Made by a program: the position numbers and the translations under genes. From NCBI RefSeq assembly GCF_025642135.1, contig NZ_CP106793.1, positions 5,672,001 to 5,736,000 on the forward strand: DNA of 64,000 nt, given 5' to 3'. Source of the stretch: Streptomyces cynarae. GTDB taxonomy: Bacteria > Actinomycetota > Actinomycetes > Streptomycetales > Streptomycetaceae. How positions within the stretch are numbered: position 1 is the first letter of the stretch; the number at the start of each line of letters is the position of its first letter. A model generated the notes under the pieces. It saw nothing but the letters and a program-made list of their open reading frames with translations. It searched no databases and was not told the DNA's origin. This document shows positions 16,424 through 25,252 of this stretch, in pieces.

Positions 16424-17449
16424 GTGAGCGAGGCACTTGTCGCCGTCGAGGCCGCCGGGACGGACGCACCCGTCCCGGCGGCCTCGGGGGCCCGTCTGTT
16501 CTGGCGGCGGCTGCGGGCCCAGCGCGCCGTCCTCGTCGCCGCGGCCGTCGTAGCGCTGCTCGTCCTGGTCGCACTCGGCGCGCCGCTGCTCACCGCGCTC
16601 GAGGGCCAGGACCCGACCACTTACCACCCGACGCTCATCGACTCGGCGCGCGGCGGTGTCCCCATAGGGTCGTTCGGCGGCATGAGCGGCGACCACTGGC
16701 TCGGCGTCGAACCGCAGACCGGACGCGACCTGTTCGCACGGCTCGTGTACGGCGCGCGGGTCTCGCTCGGCGTGGCACTCGCCGCCACGGTGGTGCAGGT
16801 CCTGCTCGGTGTCGTGATGGGCATCGCGGCCGGACTCGGCAACCGCTGGGTCGACCTGGTCCTGAGCCGGATCACCGACATCTTCATCTCCATGCCGCTG
16901 ATGATCATGGCGCTCGCGCTGCTGGCGATCGTCCCGAGCAGCTTCCCGCGGCCCGTGCTCGTCGCGCTCATCGTCGGCTTGGTCTCCGGCTGGGGCACGC
17001 TGTCGAAGATGGTGAGGGCCCAGACTCTCACCCTCAAGGGGCTCGACTACGTCTCCGCCGCCCGGCTCAGCGGCTGGAGCACCGTCAGCATCGCCCGCCG
17101 TGAGCTGCTGCCCGGCCTGGCCGCGCCCGTCATCACGTACGCCGCGCTCCTGGTGCCGCAGAACATCTCCGTCGAGGCCGCCCTGTCCTTCCTCGGCGTC
17201 GGTGTGAAGCCCCCGACGCCGTCGTGGGGGCAGATGCTCACCGCCGCCGACGTCTGGTACCAGGCCGCCCCGCAGTACCTGCTGCTGCCCGCGGGCGCGC
17301 TCTTCATGACCGTGCTCGCGCTCACCGTCCTCGGTGACGGGGTGCGCACCGCGCTCGACCCGCGCGCGGCCTCGCGTCTGCGTGTCGGAACCGGCCGCAA
17401 GCGGGAGGCCAGGGCGGACGCGGCCGCACGGAAGGAGGACCGGACATGA
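16424..17449 (+). CDS. ABC transporter permease, DppC/OppC type
   Basis: A 341-residue permease starting at GTG 16424, only 4 nt after the binding-protein stop. It has an N-terminal transmembrane helix, a short extracellular loop with the family motif WLGVEPQTGRDLFARLVYGA, and five C-terminal helices. The EAA-type coupling loop is seen around YVSAARLSGWSTVSIARREL. It overlaps the next permease by the ATGA motif at its end, so the two are translated together. Confidence 0.9.
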   Translation: MSEALVAVEAAGTDAPVPAASGARLFWRRLRAQRAVLVAAAVVALLVLVALGAPLLTALEGQDPTTYHPTLIDSARGGVPIGSFGGMSGDHWLGVEPQTGRDLFARLVYGARVSLGVALAATVVQVLLGVVMGIAAGLGNRWVDLVLSRITDIFISMPLMIMALALLAIVPSSFPRPVLVALIVGLVSGWGTLSKMVRAQTLTLKGLDYVSAARLSGWSTVSIARRELLPGLAAPVITYAALLVPQNISVEAALSFLGVGVKPPTPSWGQMLTAADVWYQAAPQYLLLPAGALFMTVLALTVLGDGVRTALDPRAASRLRVGTGRKREARADAAARKEDRT

Positions 17450-18444
17450 GCGGCTTCGGCGGTTTCGTGCTGCGCCGTGTCGTCGGCGCGCTGGTCACCT
17501 TGTTCGCCCTCTCGGTGATCATCTACGTCGTCTTCTACGTGACCCCCGGCAACGTCGCCCAGATCACCTGCGGACCGCGCTGCTCGCCGGAACAGGTGCA
17601 CCAGGTCGCCCAGCAGCTGAAACTTGACGACCCGCTGTACGTGCGCTACTGGCACTTCCTTCAAGGCCTGTTCGTCGGCCAGGACTACTCGACGGGCACG
17701 TCCGTGGAGCACTGCCCGGCGCCCTGCCTCGGCCTGTCGTACCAGAGCGACCAGCAGGTCACCGACATCATCCTGGGGAAGCTGCCGGTCAGCTTCTCGC
17801 TGGTGCTCGGCGCGATGGTGATCTGGCTCCTGCTGGGCATCGGCACCGGTGTGCTGTCCGCCTGGCGGCGCGGCAGGGTCACCGAGCGGGCGCTGACCGC
17901 GATCACCCTCGCCGGCGTGGCCACACCCGTGTTCGTCATCGGCCTGATCCTGATGATCGTCATCTGCGGTCAGCTCCAACTGCTGCCCTTCCCGCAGTAC
18001 GTCGACTTCACCGACGATCCCGAGCAGTGGGCGTGGAACCTGCTGTTGCCCTGGCTCTCGCTCGCCCTGATCGAAGCCGCCAACTTCGCCCGCCTGACCA
18101 GGGCCTCGATGCTGGAGACGCTGGCCGAGGACCACATCAGGACGTTCCGTGCCTACGGGGTCGGCGAGCGCTCGGTCATCGCGCGGCACGCGCTGCGGGG
18201 GGCGTTCGCGTCCGTCATCTCCCTGAACGCCGTCACCTTCGGCTCGGCCGTCGGCGGCGCGGTGCTCACCGAGACGCTCTTCGGACTGCCGGGCATCGGA
18301 CAGGAACTGGTCCAGGCGGTGAAGGTCGTCGACCTGCCGGTCGTCGTCGGCATGGTCCTGGTGATCGGTTTCTTCGTGGTCCTTGCCAACGCTGTCGCGG
18401 ACGTCCTGTACGCGGTGGCCGACCGACGGGTGGTGCTCGCATGA
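17446..18444 (+). CDS. ABC transporter permease, DppB/OppB type
   Basis: A 332-residue permease starting at ATG 17446, overlapping the previous stop by 4 nt. It shows the DppB layout: first helix VGALVTLFALSVIIYVVFYV, a long extracellular segment with a disulfide-like pair of cysteines (ITCGPRCS), five more helices and the EAA loop near ARLTRASMLETLAEDHIRTF. Gene order (C-type permease before B-type) is the reverse of the enterobacterial dpp order but common in actinobacteria. Confidence 0.9.
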   Translation: MSGFGGFVLRRVVGALVTLFALSVIIYVVFYVTPGNVAQITCGPRCSPEQVHQVAQQLKLDDPLYVRYWHFLQGLFVGQDYSTGTSVEHCPAPCLGLSYQSDQQVTDIILGKLPVSFSLVLGAMVIWLLLGIGTGVLSAWRRGRVTERALTAITLAGVATPVFVIGLILMIVICGQLQLLPFPQYVDFTDDPEQWAWNLLLPWLSLALIEAANFARLTRASMLETLAEDHIRTFRAYGVGERSVIARHALRGAFASVISLNAVTFGSAVGGAVLTETLFGLPGIGQELVQAVKVVDLPVVVGMVLVIGFFVVLANAVADVLYAVADRRVVLA

Positions 18445-20033
18445 GCCTGGTGGAAGTCACGGACCTGACCGTGGAGTTCGGTTCGCTGCGCGCCGTCGAC
18501 GGTCTCTCCTTCCGACTGGCCGAGGGCGCCGCCCTGGGCCTGGTCGGCGAGTCCGGCTCAGGCAAGTCGACCGTCGCCTCCGCGCTCCTCGGTCTGCACC
18601 GCGGCACGGGCGCCCGGGTGACCGGCTCGATCCGGGTCGCCGGCACCGACGTCCGGCAGGCGTCCGACGACGACCTGCGGCGGCTGCGCGGCGGCAGGGC
18701 CGCGATGGTGTTCCAGGACCCGCTGTCGTCCCTGGACCCGTACTACGCGATCGGCGACCAGATCGCCGAGGTGTACCGGGTGCACACGCGCGCGTCCCGG
18801 CGTGCGGCACGCGCGCGTGCCGTCGAGGTGCTGGACCGGGTGGGCATCCCGGACGCCGTACGACGGTCCCGCTCGCGCCCGCACGAGTTCAGCGGCGGAA
18901 TGCGCCAGCGCGCCCTGATCGCCATGGCGCTCGCCTGCGAACCCGACCTGCTGATCGCCGACGAGCCCACCACCGCACTGGACGTGACCGTCCAGGCCCA
19001 GATCCTCGACCTGCTGCACACCCTGCGCGCGGAGACCGGGATGGGGCTGCTCCTCGTCACGCACGACGTGGGCGTCGCCGCGGAGAGCGTCGACGAGGTG
19101 CTCGTCATGCGGCACGGCAAGGCCGTCGAGCACGGCGCTGCCGCGGCCGTGCTGGCGGAGCCCCGTGAGGAGTACACCCGCGAACTGCTGAGCGCGGTGC
19201 CGCGCGTGGACGCGCCGCGGGTCGAGAGGAGCGCCTCGACGGACGAGGTCGCCATCGAGGCGGTGGGACTGCGCCGCCGGTTCGGCCGCGGCAAAGGGAA
19301 GTTCGCGGCCGTCGACGACGTGTCGCTGACGGTGCGGCGCGGCGAGACGCTCGGCATCGTGGGGGAGAGCGGCAGCGGCAAGACCACCCTGGGGCGCATG
19401 CTGGTCGGGCTGCTGGAACCCACGGCCGGCGAGGTCCGCCACGGGGGCATCACGCGGGCGGGGGTGGACCCGGCCGTGCAGATGGTCTTCCAGGACCCCG
19501 TCTCCTCCCTCAACCCGCGGCGCAGCGTGGGCGAGTCCATCGCCGACCCGCTGCGGGCGCGGGGGAGCGATGAGCAGCGCATCCGGGAGCGCGTGCGCGA
19601 ACTGCTGGAGCGCGTGGGCCTCGACCCGGCACAGTACGACCGGTACCCGCACGAGTTCAGCGGCGGTCAGCGCCAGCGCGTCGGCATCGCGCGGGCACTC
19701 GCCGCCGAACCGCGCGTCATCGTCTGCGACGAACCGGTCTCCGCACTGGACGTCACCACTCAGGCGCAGGTCGTGGCCCTCCTCGCCGAGTTGCAGCGCG
19801 AACTCGGGCTGGCACTCGTGTTCATCGCGCACGACCTCGCCGTCGTGCGCCAGGTCAGCGACCGGGTCGCGGTGATGCGGCGCGGCCGCATCGTCGAGTA
19901 CGGCCGCACCGACGAGGTGTACGAGTCGCCCCGGGACCCGTACACCAAGCAGCTCCTCGCGGCCGTCCCCGCGCTGGATCCGGCGGTGGCGGCCGAACGG
20001 CGCACGGCCCGCAGGGAGCTCACCGCCGCGTGA
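18441..20033 (+). CDS. Fused dual ABC ATPase (DppD-DppF type)
   Basis: A 530-residue protein starting at ATG 18441, overlapping the permease stop. It carries two complete nucleotide-binding domains in tandem: GESGSGKST with signature FSGGMRQRA and DEPTTALD in the first half, then GESGSGKTT with FSGGQRQRV and DEPVSALD in the second. Each is followed by the oligopeptide-family C-terminal extension (VPRVDAP, VPALDPAV). The fusion powers import by the two permeases. The operon ends with an imperfect hairpin at 20157-20190. Confidence 0.92.
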   Translation: MSLVEVTDLTVEFGSLRAVDGLSFRLAEGAALGLVGESGSGKSTVASALLGLHRGTGARVTGSIRVAGTDVRQASDDDLRRLRGGRAAMVFQDPLSSLDPYYAIGDQIAEVYRVHTRASRRAARARAVEVLDRVGIPDAVRRSRSRPHEFSGGMRQRALIAMALACEPDLLIADEPTTALDVTVQAQILDLLHTLRAETGMGLLLVTHDVGVAAESVDEVLVMRHGKAVEHGAAAAVLAEPREEYTRELLSAVPRVDAPRVERSASTDEVAIEAVGLRRRFGRGKGKFAAVDDVSLTVRRGETLGIVGESGSGKTTLGRMLVGLLEPTAGEVRHGGITRAGVDPAVQMVFQDPVSSLNPRRSVGESIADPLRARGSDEQRIRERVRELLERVGLDPAQYDRYPHEFSGGQRQRVGIARALAAEPRVIVCDEPVSALDVTTQAQVVALLAELQRELGLALVFIAHDLAVVRQVSDRVAVMRRGRIVEYGRTDEVYESPRDPYTKQLLAAVPALDPAVAAERRTARRELTAA

Positions 20034-20156
20034 CCCGCCGCACGGCCGAAAGTGAGCCATGAGCCGGCCTCGGGGCGAACGACGGGCGTTCGACGACAGG
20101 ACCTAGCGCGATCGAACGCTGCCTGTGCGGGAAAGTTACGCCCGTTCACCCCTTTT

Positions 20157-20190
20157 GGTGGCGCGACGGACAACCGTCCGCCGCGCCACC
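20157..20190 (+). terminator. Hairpin after the ABC transporter operon
   Basis: A 15-bp stem with one mismatch (20157-20171 with 20176-20190) and an AACC loop, in the 234-bp gap before the glycosyltransferase gene. There is no T-tract after it. Confidence 0.55.
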
Positions 20191-20267
20191 GCCCCGTCCG
20201 CGTACGTTCGTCCCGCTGCGGGCCGCCGGACGACGGCGGCTCCCTACGGGAGATCGGGGGTGCACAC

Positions 20268-21998
20268 GTGCGCATCGGACTGCTTACGGAGGGTGGCTAT
20301 CCGTATGTGAGCGGTGACGCCAGGCTCTGGTGCGACCGGCTCGTGCGCGGACTTCGGCAGCACGAGTTCGACGTCTACGCGCTCTGCCGCACCGAACGGC
20401 AGGAGGCCGGTGGCTGGATCCCGCTGCCGCCGCACGTCGGCCGGGTACGCACGGCACCCCTGTGGACCGCGCAGGACGACGGGGTCGCGTACGGGCGCCG
20501 GGCACGGCGACGGTTCACCGAGGCGTACGGGGAGCTGGCCGCCGCCCTGTGCACGGCGCCGGAGCCAGGTGCGCCGCAGGGGGCGCCCGAATCGGCCGGC
20601 CCCGAGGCGGACCGTTTCGGCAGTGCCCTCTACGCGCTCGCCGAACTCGCCCGTGACGAGGGCGGACTGACCCGCGCGCTGCGTTCCGAGACCGCCGTAC
20701 GCGCACTGGAGGGCGCCTGCCGTGCGCCGGGTGCCCTCCGGGCGGCACGCGCGGCGGACGTCCCCGACCTGCTGGAGGTGGCCGCCTACGTCGAACGTGC
20801 CCTGCGTCCCCTCTCGCTGGACTGGTACGAGGACGACGGACTCGGCTCCGTCGACCTCTGCCACGCCACGTCGGGCGCCGCCGCGGCCCTGCCCGGGCTG
20901 CTCGCCGGGCACTTCGCCGGCGTTCCGCTGCTGGTCACCGAGTACGGCGTACGGCTGCGGGCGCACTACCTGGGCACGACGGACGAGACGCGCCCGGTGC
21001 GCGCGCTGCTCGCCTCCTTCCAGCGCCGGCTGGCCGCCGAGGTCTACCGGCGGGCCGCGTGCGTCACGCCCGGCAACGCCCACGCCCGCCGCTGGCAGGA
21101 GCGGTGCGGCGCCGACCGCGCCAAGGTACGCACCGTCTACCCCGGCATGGAGGCGTCCCGCTTCACGGAGGTGGGTGAGGCCCCCGACCGCGCGGACCCG
21201 TACACCCTGGTCTGGGTCGGCCGTGTTGAACCCGCCAAGGACCTGGTCTGCCTGCTCCACGCCTTCGCGGAGATCCGCAAGGCGGAGCCGAGGGCCAGGC
21301 TGCGCGTCGTCGGGACCGCGGCGGACGCCGAGGGGGCGGAGTACCTCGGACAGTGCAGGGCCCTGGCCGCGCAGCTGTTCCCGGACGAGGCGGAGGGCGT
21401 GCACGCCGTCGGCGACAACCCGGTGTCCTTCGAGGAGATCGGCGACCCGGAGGTGCCCGACCTGGCGGAGGCATACGCGTCCGGGGCGGTCGTCGTCCTG
21501 TCGAGCGTCGTCGAAGGGTTTCCGATCAGCCTGGTGGAGGCCATGTTCTGCGGTCGCGCGACGGTGTCCACGGATGTGGGCGCGGTGGTCGAGGTCATCG
21601 GCGGCACCGGCCTGGTGGTCCCGCCGCGCAATCCGCGGGCGCTCGCGGAGGCCTGTCTGGCACTGCTGCGCGACCCCGCGCGCCGTGAGCGCCTCGGCGC
21701 GGCCGCCCGCGCGCGAGCCCTCGAACTGTTCACCGTCGAGCAGAACGTGGCGGCATTTCACGGCATTTACCTGGAGATCGTCTCCCACGCGCCGGTACGG
21801 CGGGTCGTCGTGGACGACGCAGGCGAACCCCTGCCGTTCGGAGCGCCCGCGGAGGCCCATCTGCCCGGCCGCTGGACCGAGCCCCGGCTCCCCGGCGCCC
21901 GACCCCGCTGGGCGTCCGCCCAGGACCCCGCGCCGACACCCGTACGCGCCGCCATGTGGCCGCATGCAGCCGTTCCGGCAGCGGAGGGCGCGCGATGA
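20268..21998 (+). CDS. PelF-like glycosyltransferase (DUF3492 plus GT4)
   Basis: A 576-residue cytoplasmic glycosyltransferase starting at GTG 20268. The N-terminus IGLLTEGGYPYVSGDARLWC matches the DUF3492 domain of PelF-type enzymes, which use UDP-HexNAc. The C-terminal GT4 half has VWVGRVEPAKDLVCLLHAFA, the nucleotide-sugar site SSVVEGFPISLVEAM (about residue 415) and the VVPPRNPRALAEA segment. It overlaps the next gene by ATGA. Neighbours (polytopic membrane protein, epimerase, GH114-like hydrolase) make it the likely polymerase of a small exopolysaccharide or wall-glycan locus. The polymer itself is unknown. Confidence 0.85.
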   Translation: MRIGLLTEGGYPYVSGDARLWCDRLVRGLRQHEFDVYALCRTERQEAGGWIPLPPHVGRVRTAPLWTAQDDGVAYGRRARRRFTEAYGELAAALCTAPEPGAPQGAPESAGPEADRFGSALYALAELARDEGGLTRALRSETAVRALEGACRAPGALRAARAADVPDLLEVAAYVERALRPLSLDWYEDDGLGSVDLCHATSGAAAALPGLLAGHFAGVPLLVTEYGVRLRAHYLGTTDETRPVRALLASFQRRLAAEVYRRAACVTPGNAHARRWQERCGADRAKVRTVYPGMEASRFTEVGEAPDRADPYTLVWVGRVEPAKDLVCLLHAFAEIRKAEPRARLRVVGTAADAEGAEYLGQCRALAAQLFPDEAEGVHAVGDNPVSFEEIGDPEVPDLAEAYASGAVVVLSSVVEGFPISLVEAMFCGRATVSTDVGAVVEVIGGTGLVVPPRNPRALAEACLALLRDPARRERLGAAARARALELFTVEQNVAAFHGIYLEIVSHAPVRRVVVDDAGEPLPFGAPAEAHLPGRWTEPRLPGARPRWASAQDPAPTPVRAAMWPHAAVPAAEGAR

Positions 21999-23308
21999 GT
22001 GACGTGAGGGACGTGGGCGAACGGCCTCGCTCCGACGCCTGGGACACAAGGCCCGAGGAATGGGACCTGGGGGCGGAGAGCGCGTACGCGAGCGCGGAGG
22101 AGACGGCGGAGGCGCGCACAGGGGCCGTCGCGGCGGACCGTGTCCCCCAGGCCGTCGCGGCCGAGGCTGCGCCCCATGCCGCCGGCGCCGTGCGCGCCGT
22201 GGACGCCGGGAGCGCGGATCCCGCCCGCAAGTCCCCCGCCCGCCGAGGCGCCGCCGACCCCGTCAAGGCGCTCATGCACCGGCACCGGGAGCTGTGCGAA
22301 CGGGCCGTCGACCCGCTGGAGATCGCGGCCGGTCTGGAGGCCCACGGACTGACCGACCGGGCCGCAGCCCGCTACCGGCACCGGGACGTCTTCTCGCTCG
22401 CCGAGGAGATGTACGCGCGCGTACCCCGCGACGACGACCGGCCCCCACCGCGCCCCGCCCCCACGGGCGGCCCCCGCGAGCACCGGGCGTGGGCCGTCCT
22501 CGCCCTGCTCCCGGGTGCCCTGTGCGCAGCCGCCGTCATCGGCCTGCGGGCCACCGGGGGCCGGGCCCACCTCGCCGTCGCCGTACTCGGCGCCCTCGCG
22601 GTCACGTTGGGCCTGCGCGTGGCGCTCGGCCGAGGCCCGCTGCGTGCCCCCGCCCACACCACGTCCGCCGCCACGCGCGTGTGGACGTGCTGGCTGCTCG
22701 CCTACGCCCTCCTCGGCGACGGCCTGCTGCGCGCCGCCCTGCACGGCGGCCCCGACGGCCCCTGGCCCCTGGCGACCGCCCCCGTTGTGGCCCTCGCGCT
22801 GGCCTGCGGCCCGGCTGCCTGGTGCGCCCGCCTCTTCGCCGTCCACGCCCGCCGCAGACTCGCCGCGAGCCGCGGCCTGGAGGAGTTCCGGGGCTCCGTC
22901 ACCCCGCTGTTCCTCGGCGTGTTCGCCCTCTTCCTGGCCGCCCTCGCCGCACTGCTGGCGCTCACCGGAGCCCTCCTCGGCCGACCCGCCGTCTCGGTGG
23001 GAGCCGCTGCCCTGGGCGCACTCCTGCTGCTCGCCCGGCTGCTCGCCGTCCACGGCGCCGGGCGGGCCCCCACCGTCGTCCTCGGCACCGCGGCCGCCGC
23101 CGAGGCGACCGCCCTGGCCACGGTCTTCGCCGCTCGGCTCCCCGGCTGCTCCGCCCTGGTCACGCCGGTCGAGACACTCACCGACGCCTGGGGCGCCGAC
23201 GCCGTACCGGTCCTCGTCTGCGCCCTGGCCGCCCTGACCCTGCTGATCCACGCGATCCGCACCCTGACCCGGGCCTCGGCCCACGCCCGGCCGCCCGGAT
23301 CACCCTGA
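21995..23308 (+). CDS. Polytopic membrane protein of the PelF-like locus
   Basis: A 437-residue protein starting at ATG 21995, overlapping the glycosyltransferase stop. The first 150 residues are soluble and alanine-rich, with a compact helical element (MHRHRELCERAVDPLEIAAG and the following RAAARYRHRDVFSLAEEMYA). About eight transmembrane helices follow, beginning at WAVLALLPGALCAAAVIG. I do not recognise a family, and it is not an obvious Wzx or PelG by motif. From position it may translocate or support export of the polymer made by the preceding enzyme. Confidence 0.75.
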   Translation: MSDVRDVGERPRSDAWDTRPEEWDLGAESAYASAEETAEARTGAVAADRVPQAVAAEAAPHAAGAVRAVDAGSADPARKSPARRGAADPVKALMHRHRELCERAVDPLEIAAGLEAHGLTDRAAARYRHRDVFSLAEEMYARVPRDDDRPPPRPAPTGGPREHRAWAVLALLPGALCAAAVIGLRATGGRAHLAVAVLGALAVTLGLRVALGRGPLRAPAHTTSAATRVWTCWLLAYALLGDGLLRAALHGGPDGPWPLATAPVVALALACGPAAWCARLFAVHARRRLAASRGLEEFRGSVTPLFLGVFALFLAALAALLALTGALLGRPAVSVGAAALGALLLLARLLAVHGAGRAPTVVLGTAAAAEATALATVFAARLPGCSALVTPVETLTDAWGADAVPVLVCALAALTLLIHAIRTLTRASAHARPPGSP

Positions 23309-23492
23309 GCCGTCGGCCCATGGCCACTGGGACGTCATGGAGCCACGACCGCTGCCCGGGACCCGGTCCCCGGCACGCCCTCCCGCGGGGCCGACACCGC
23401 GGGGCCTCTCTCATCCCACGGCACCACCCTCGTAAGGAGAAACGCCAGATGATCACCTCCCGAACCGGAGAGTCCGCCCCGGGAGCCGCCCG

Positions 23493-24452
23493 ATGAGGGT
23501 CCTGCTGATCGGAGCCAACGGATACATCGGCCGCTTCGTCGCCGACCGCCTGCTCGCCGACCCCGCCGTGCAGCTCACCGCGCTGGGACGCGGCGACGAC
23601 GCCGACGTACGGTTCGACCTCGCCGCCGGCAGCCCCGGCGCACTCACCCGCTTCCTGGACGCCGTGCACCCCGGAGTCGTCATCAACTGCGCCGGTGCCA
23701 TCCGCGGCGGCGCCCGCGAACTCACCCGGCACAACACCGTCGCCGTCGCCACCGTCTGCGAGGCCCTGCGCCGCAGCGGGTGCGGGGCCCGCCTGGTGCA
23801 GATCGGCTGCAGCGCGGAGTACGGACCCAGCCAGCCCGGCTCCTCCACGGCCGAGGACGCGGTGCCGCGCCCCGGCGGCCCGTACGGCGTCAGCAAGCTC
23901 GCCGCCACGGAACTCGTCCTCGGCTCCGGACTCGACGCCGTCGTGCTCCGCGTGTTCTCGCCCGCCGGGCCCGGCACCCCCGCCGGATCCCCGCTCGGCC
24001 GCCTCGCCGAGGCCCTGCGCCGCGTCATGCAGTCCGGCGACGGCGAACTCAAGCTCGGCGGCCTCGGCGTACAGCGCGACTTCGTCGACGTACGCGACGT
24101 CGCCCGCGCCGTCCACGCCGCCTCCCTCTCCGCCGCCCAGGGCGTGATCAACATCGGCTCGGGCCGCGCCGTCCGCCTGCGTGACGCCGCCGCCGTCCTC
24201 GCCCGTGTGGCCGGCTACGGCGGCGCCCTGCACGAACTCGACGGCCCTCCCAGCCCGGTGCGGCCGGTCCTCGGGCACCACCGGGGCGACCCCGAGCACG
24301 CCGTCCCCGTCGCCTACCCCTACCCGGACGGCTGCGGCAGCTGGCAGCAGGCCGATGTCCGCACCGCCCGCGACCGGCTCGGCTGGCGGCCCCGGATCAA
24401 CCTCGAGGAGTCCCTAGCGGACATCTGGATGGAGGCGGCATGCCGCATCTGA
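23493..24452 (+). CDS. NAD-dependent epimerase/dehydratase
   Basis: A 319-residue extended-SDR enzyme starting at ATG 23493. It has the Rossmann GANGYIGRFVADRL, the INCAGAIRGG strand, the serine in GCSAEYG and the catalytic YGVSK. It probably converts a nucleotide sugar (for example UDP-GlcNAc/UDP-GalNAc epimerisation) to feed the PelF-like glycosyltransferase; this is inferred from context. A 15-codon mini-ORF with a strong AAGGAGA site (23449-23496) ends on its start codon, and the gene overlaps the following hydrolase by 13 nt. Confidence 0.85.
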   Translation: MRVLLIGANGYIGRFVADRLLADPAVQLTALGRGDDADVRFDLAAGSPGALTRFLDAVHPGVVINCAGAIRGGARELTRHNTVAVATVCEALRRSGCGARLVQIGCSAEYGPSQPGSSTAEDAVPRPGGPYGVSKLAATELVLGSGLDAVVLRVFSPAGPGTPAGSPLGRLAEALRRVMQSGDGELKLGGLGVQRDFVDVRDVARAVHAASLSAAQGVINIGSGRAVRLRDAAAVLARVAGYGGALHELDGPPSPVRPVLGHHRGDPEHAVPVAYPYPDGCGSWQQADVRTARDRLGWRPRINLEESLADIWMEAACRI

Positions 24453-25189
24453 CCAACACCCCGGCGAGCACCGCGAGCACCGACCTCGGCCTGGGCCTCG
24501 GCACCCCGGGCTATGCGCACCCCCTCCTCGCCCCCGAGGAGTGGGGCGCACTCGCCCGTCCGGGGACCCCGGTGCACTGGGCCGCCCTCAACGTGAGCAA
24601 CGGTCCCGGCAGCCGGCCGGATCCGCACTGCGTGCAGGCCGCGGGGCGACTGCACACCGCCGGCGTCCGTGTTCTCGGTCACCTCGACGCCGTCTGGGGC
24701 GCCCGACCCTTCGGCGAGTTGATCTCCGAGGCGGACCGGTATCTCGACTGGTACCAGGTCGACGGCTTCCTGCTGGACCGCTGCCCCACCGAACGCGCCC
24801 TCCTCTCCGAGACCGGCCGGACGGTCACCACGCTGCGCGCGCTCCTCGGCCACGGGCACATCGTCCTGGGCCACGGCAGCCACCCGTATCCCGGATACGC
24901 CGAACACGCCGACCAACTGGTCACCTTCTCCGGCTCCTGGAGCGACTACCGCTGGTCGCAGGTCGCCGAGTGGACTGCCGAGCACCCGCCCGAGCGCTTC
25001 TGCCACTTCGTGCACGGCGTGCCCCGCGGCCACCTCGAGGAGGCGCTGCGCATCGCCCGCTGGCAGGGCGCCGCCACGATCTGGTTCACCGACCGCACGG
25101 ACCGCGGCGGCCGCACCGTCCCCTGGGAGGCCATGCCCGGCTACTGGGACGACATCGTCTCGCGTCTCGGAACGGGTGTCTCGGAATGA
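24440..25189 (+). CDS. Spherulation-specific family 4 / GH114-like hydrolase
   Basis: A 249-residue protein starting at ATG 24440, overlapping the epimerase by 13 nt. A TIM-barrel-like pattern is visible: YAHPLLAPEEWGALA, WAALNVSNGPG, VLGHLDAVWGARPFGEL, then YQVDGFLLDRCP, which has the acidic residue expected for the GH114/spherulin-4 fold. Family members include endo-alpha-1,4-polygalactosaminidases. There is no signal peptide, so it may act inside the cell or be exported unconventionally. As the last gene of the locus it may trim or degrade the polymer, as PelA does in Pel systems (inference). Confidence 0.8.
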   Translation: MPHLTNTPASTASTDLGLGLGTPGYAHPLLAPEEWGALARPGTPVHWAALNVSNGPGSRPDPHCVQAAGRLHTAGVRVLGHLDAVWGARPFGELISEADRYLDWYQVDGFLLDRCPTERALLSETGRTVTTLRALLGHGHIVLGHGSHPYPGYAEHADQLVTFSGSWSDYRWSQVAEWTAEHPPERFCHFVHGVPRGHLEEALRIARWQGAATIWFTDRTDRGGRTVPWEAMPGYWDDIVSRLGTGVSE

Positions 25190-25252
25190 AGAAGGGCGTG
25201 GCAGTGTTACCAGGAGAACAACCGTAGTGATTGACCGACCAACGGAGTCCCC

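Noticed and set aside
21995..23308. Naming the membrane protein PelG or Wzx
   Set aside because: Number of helices and N-terminal domain do not match well enough by eye; only position supports it.
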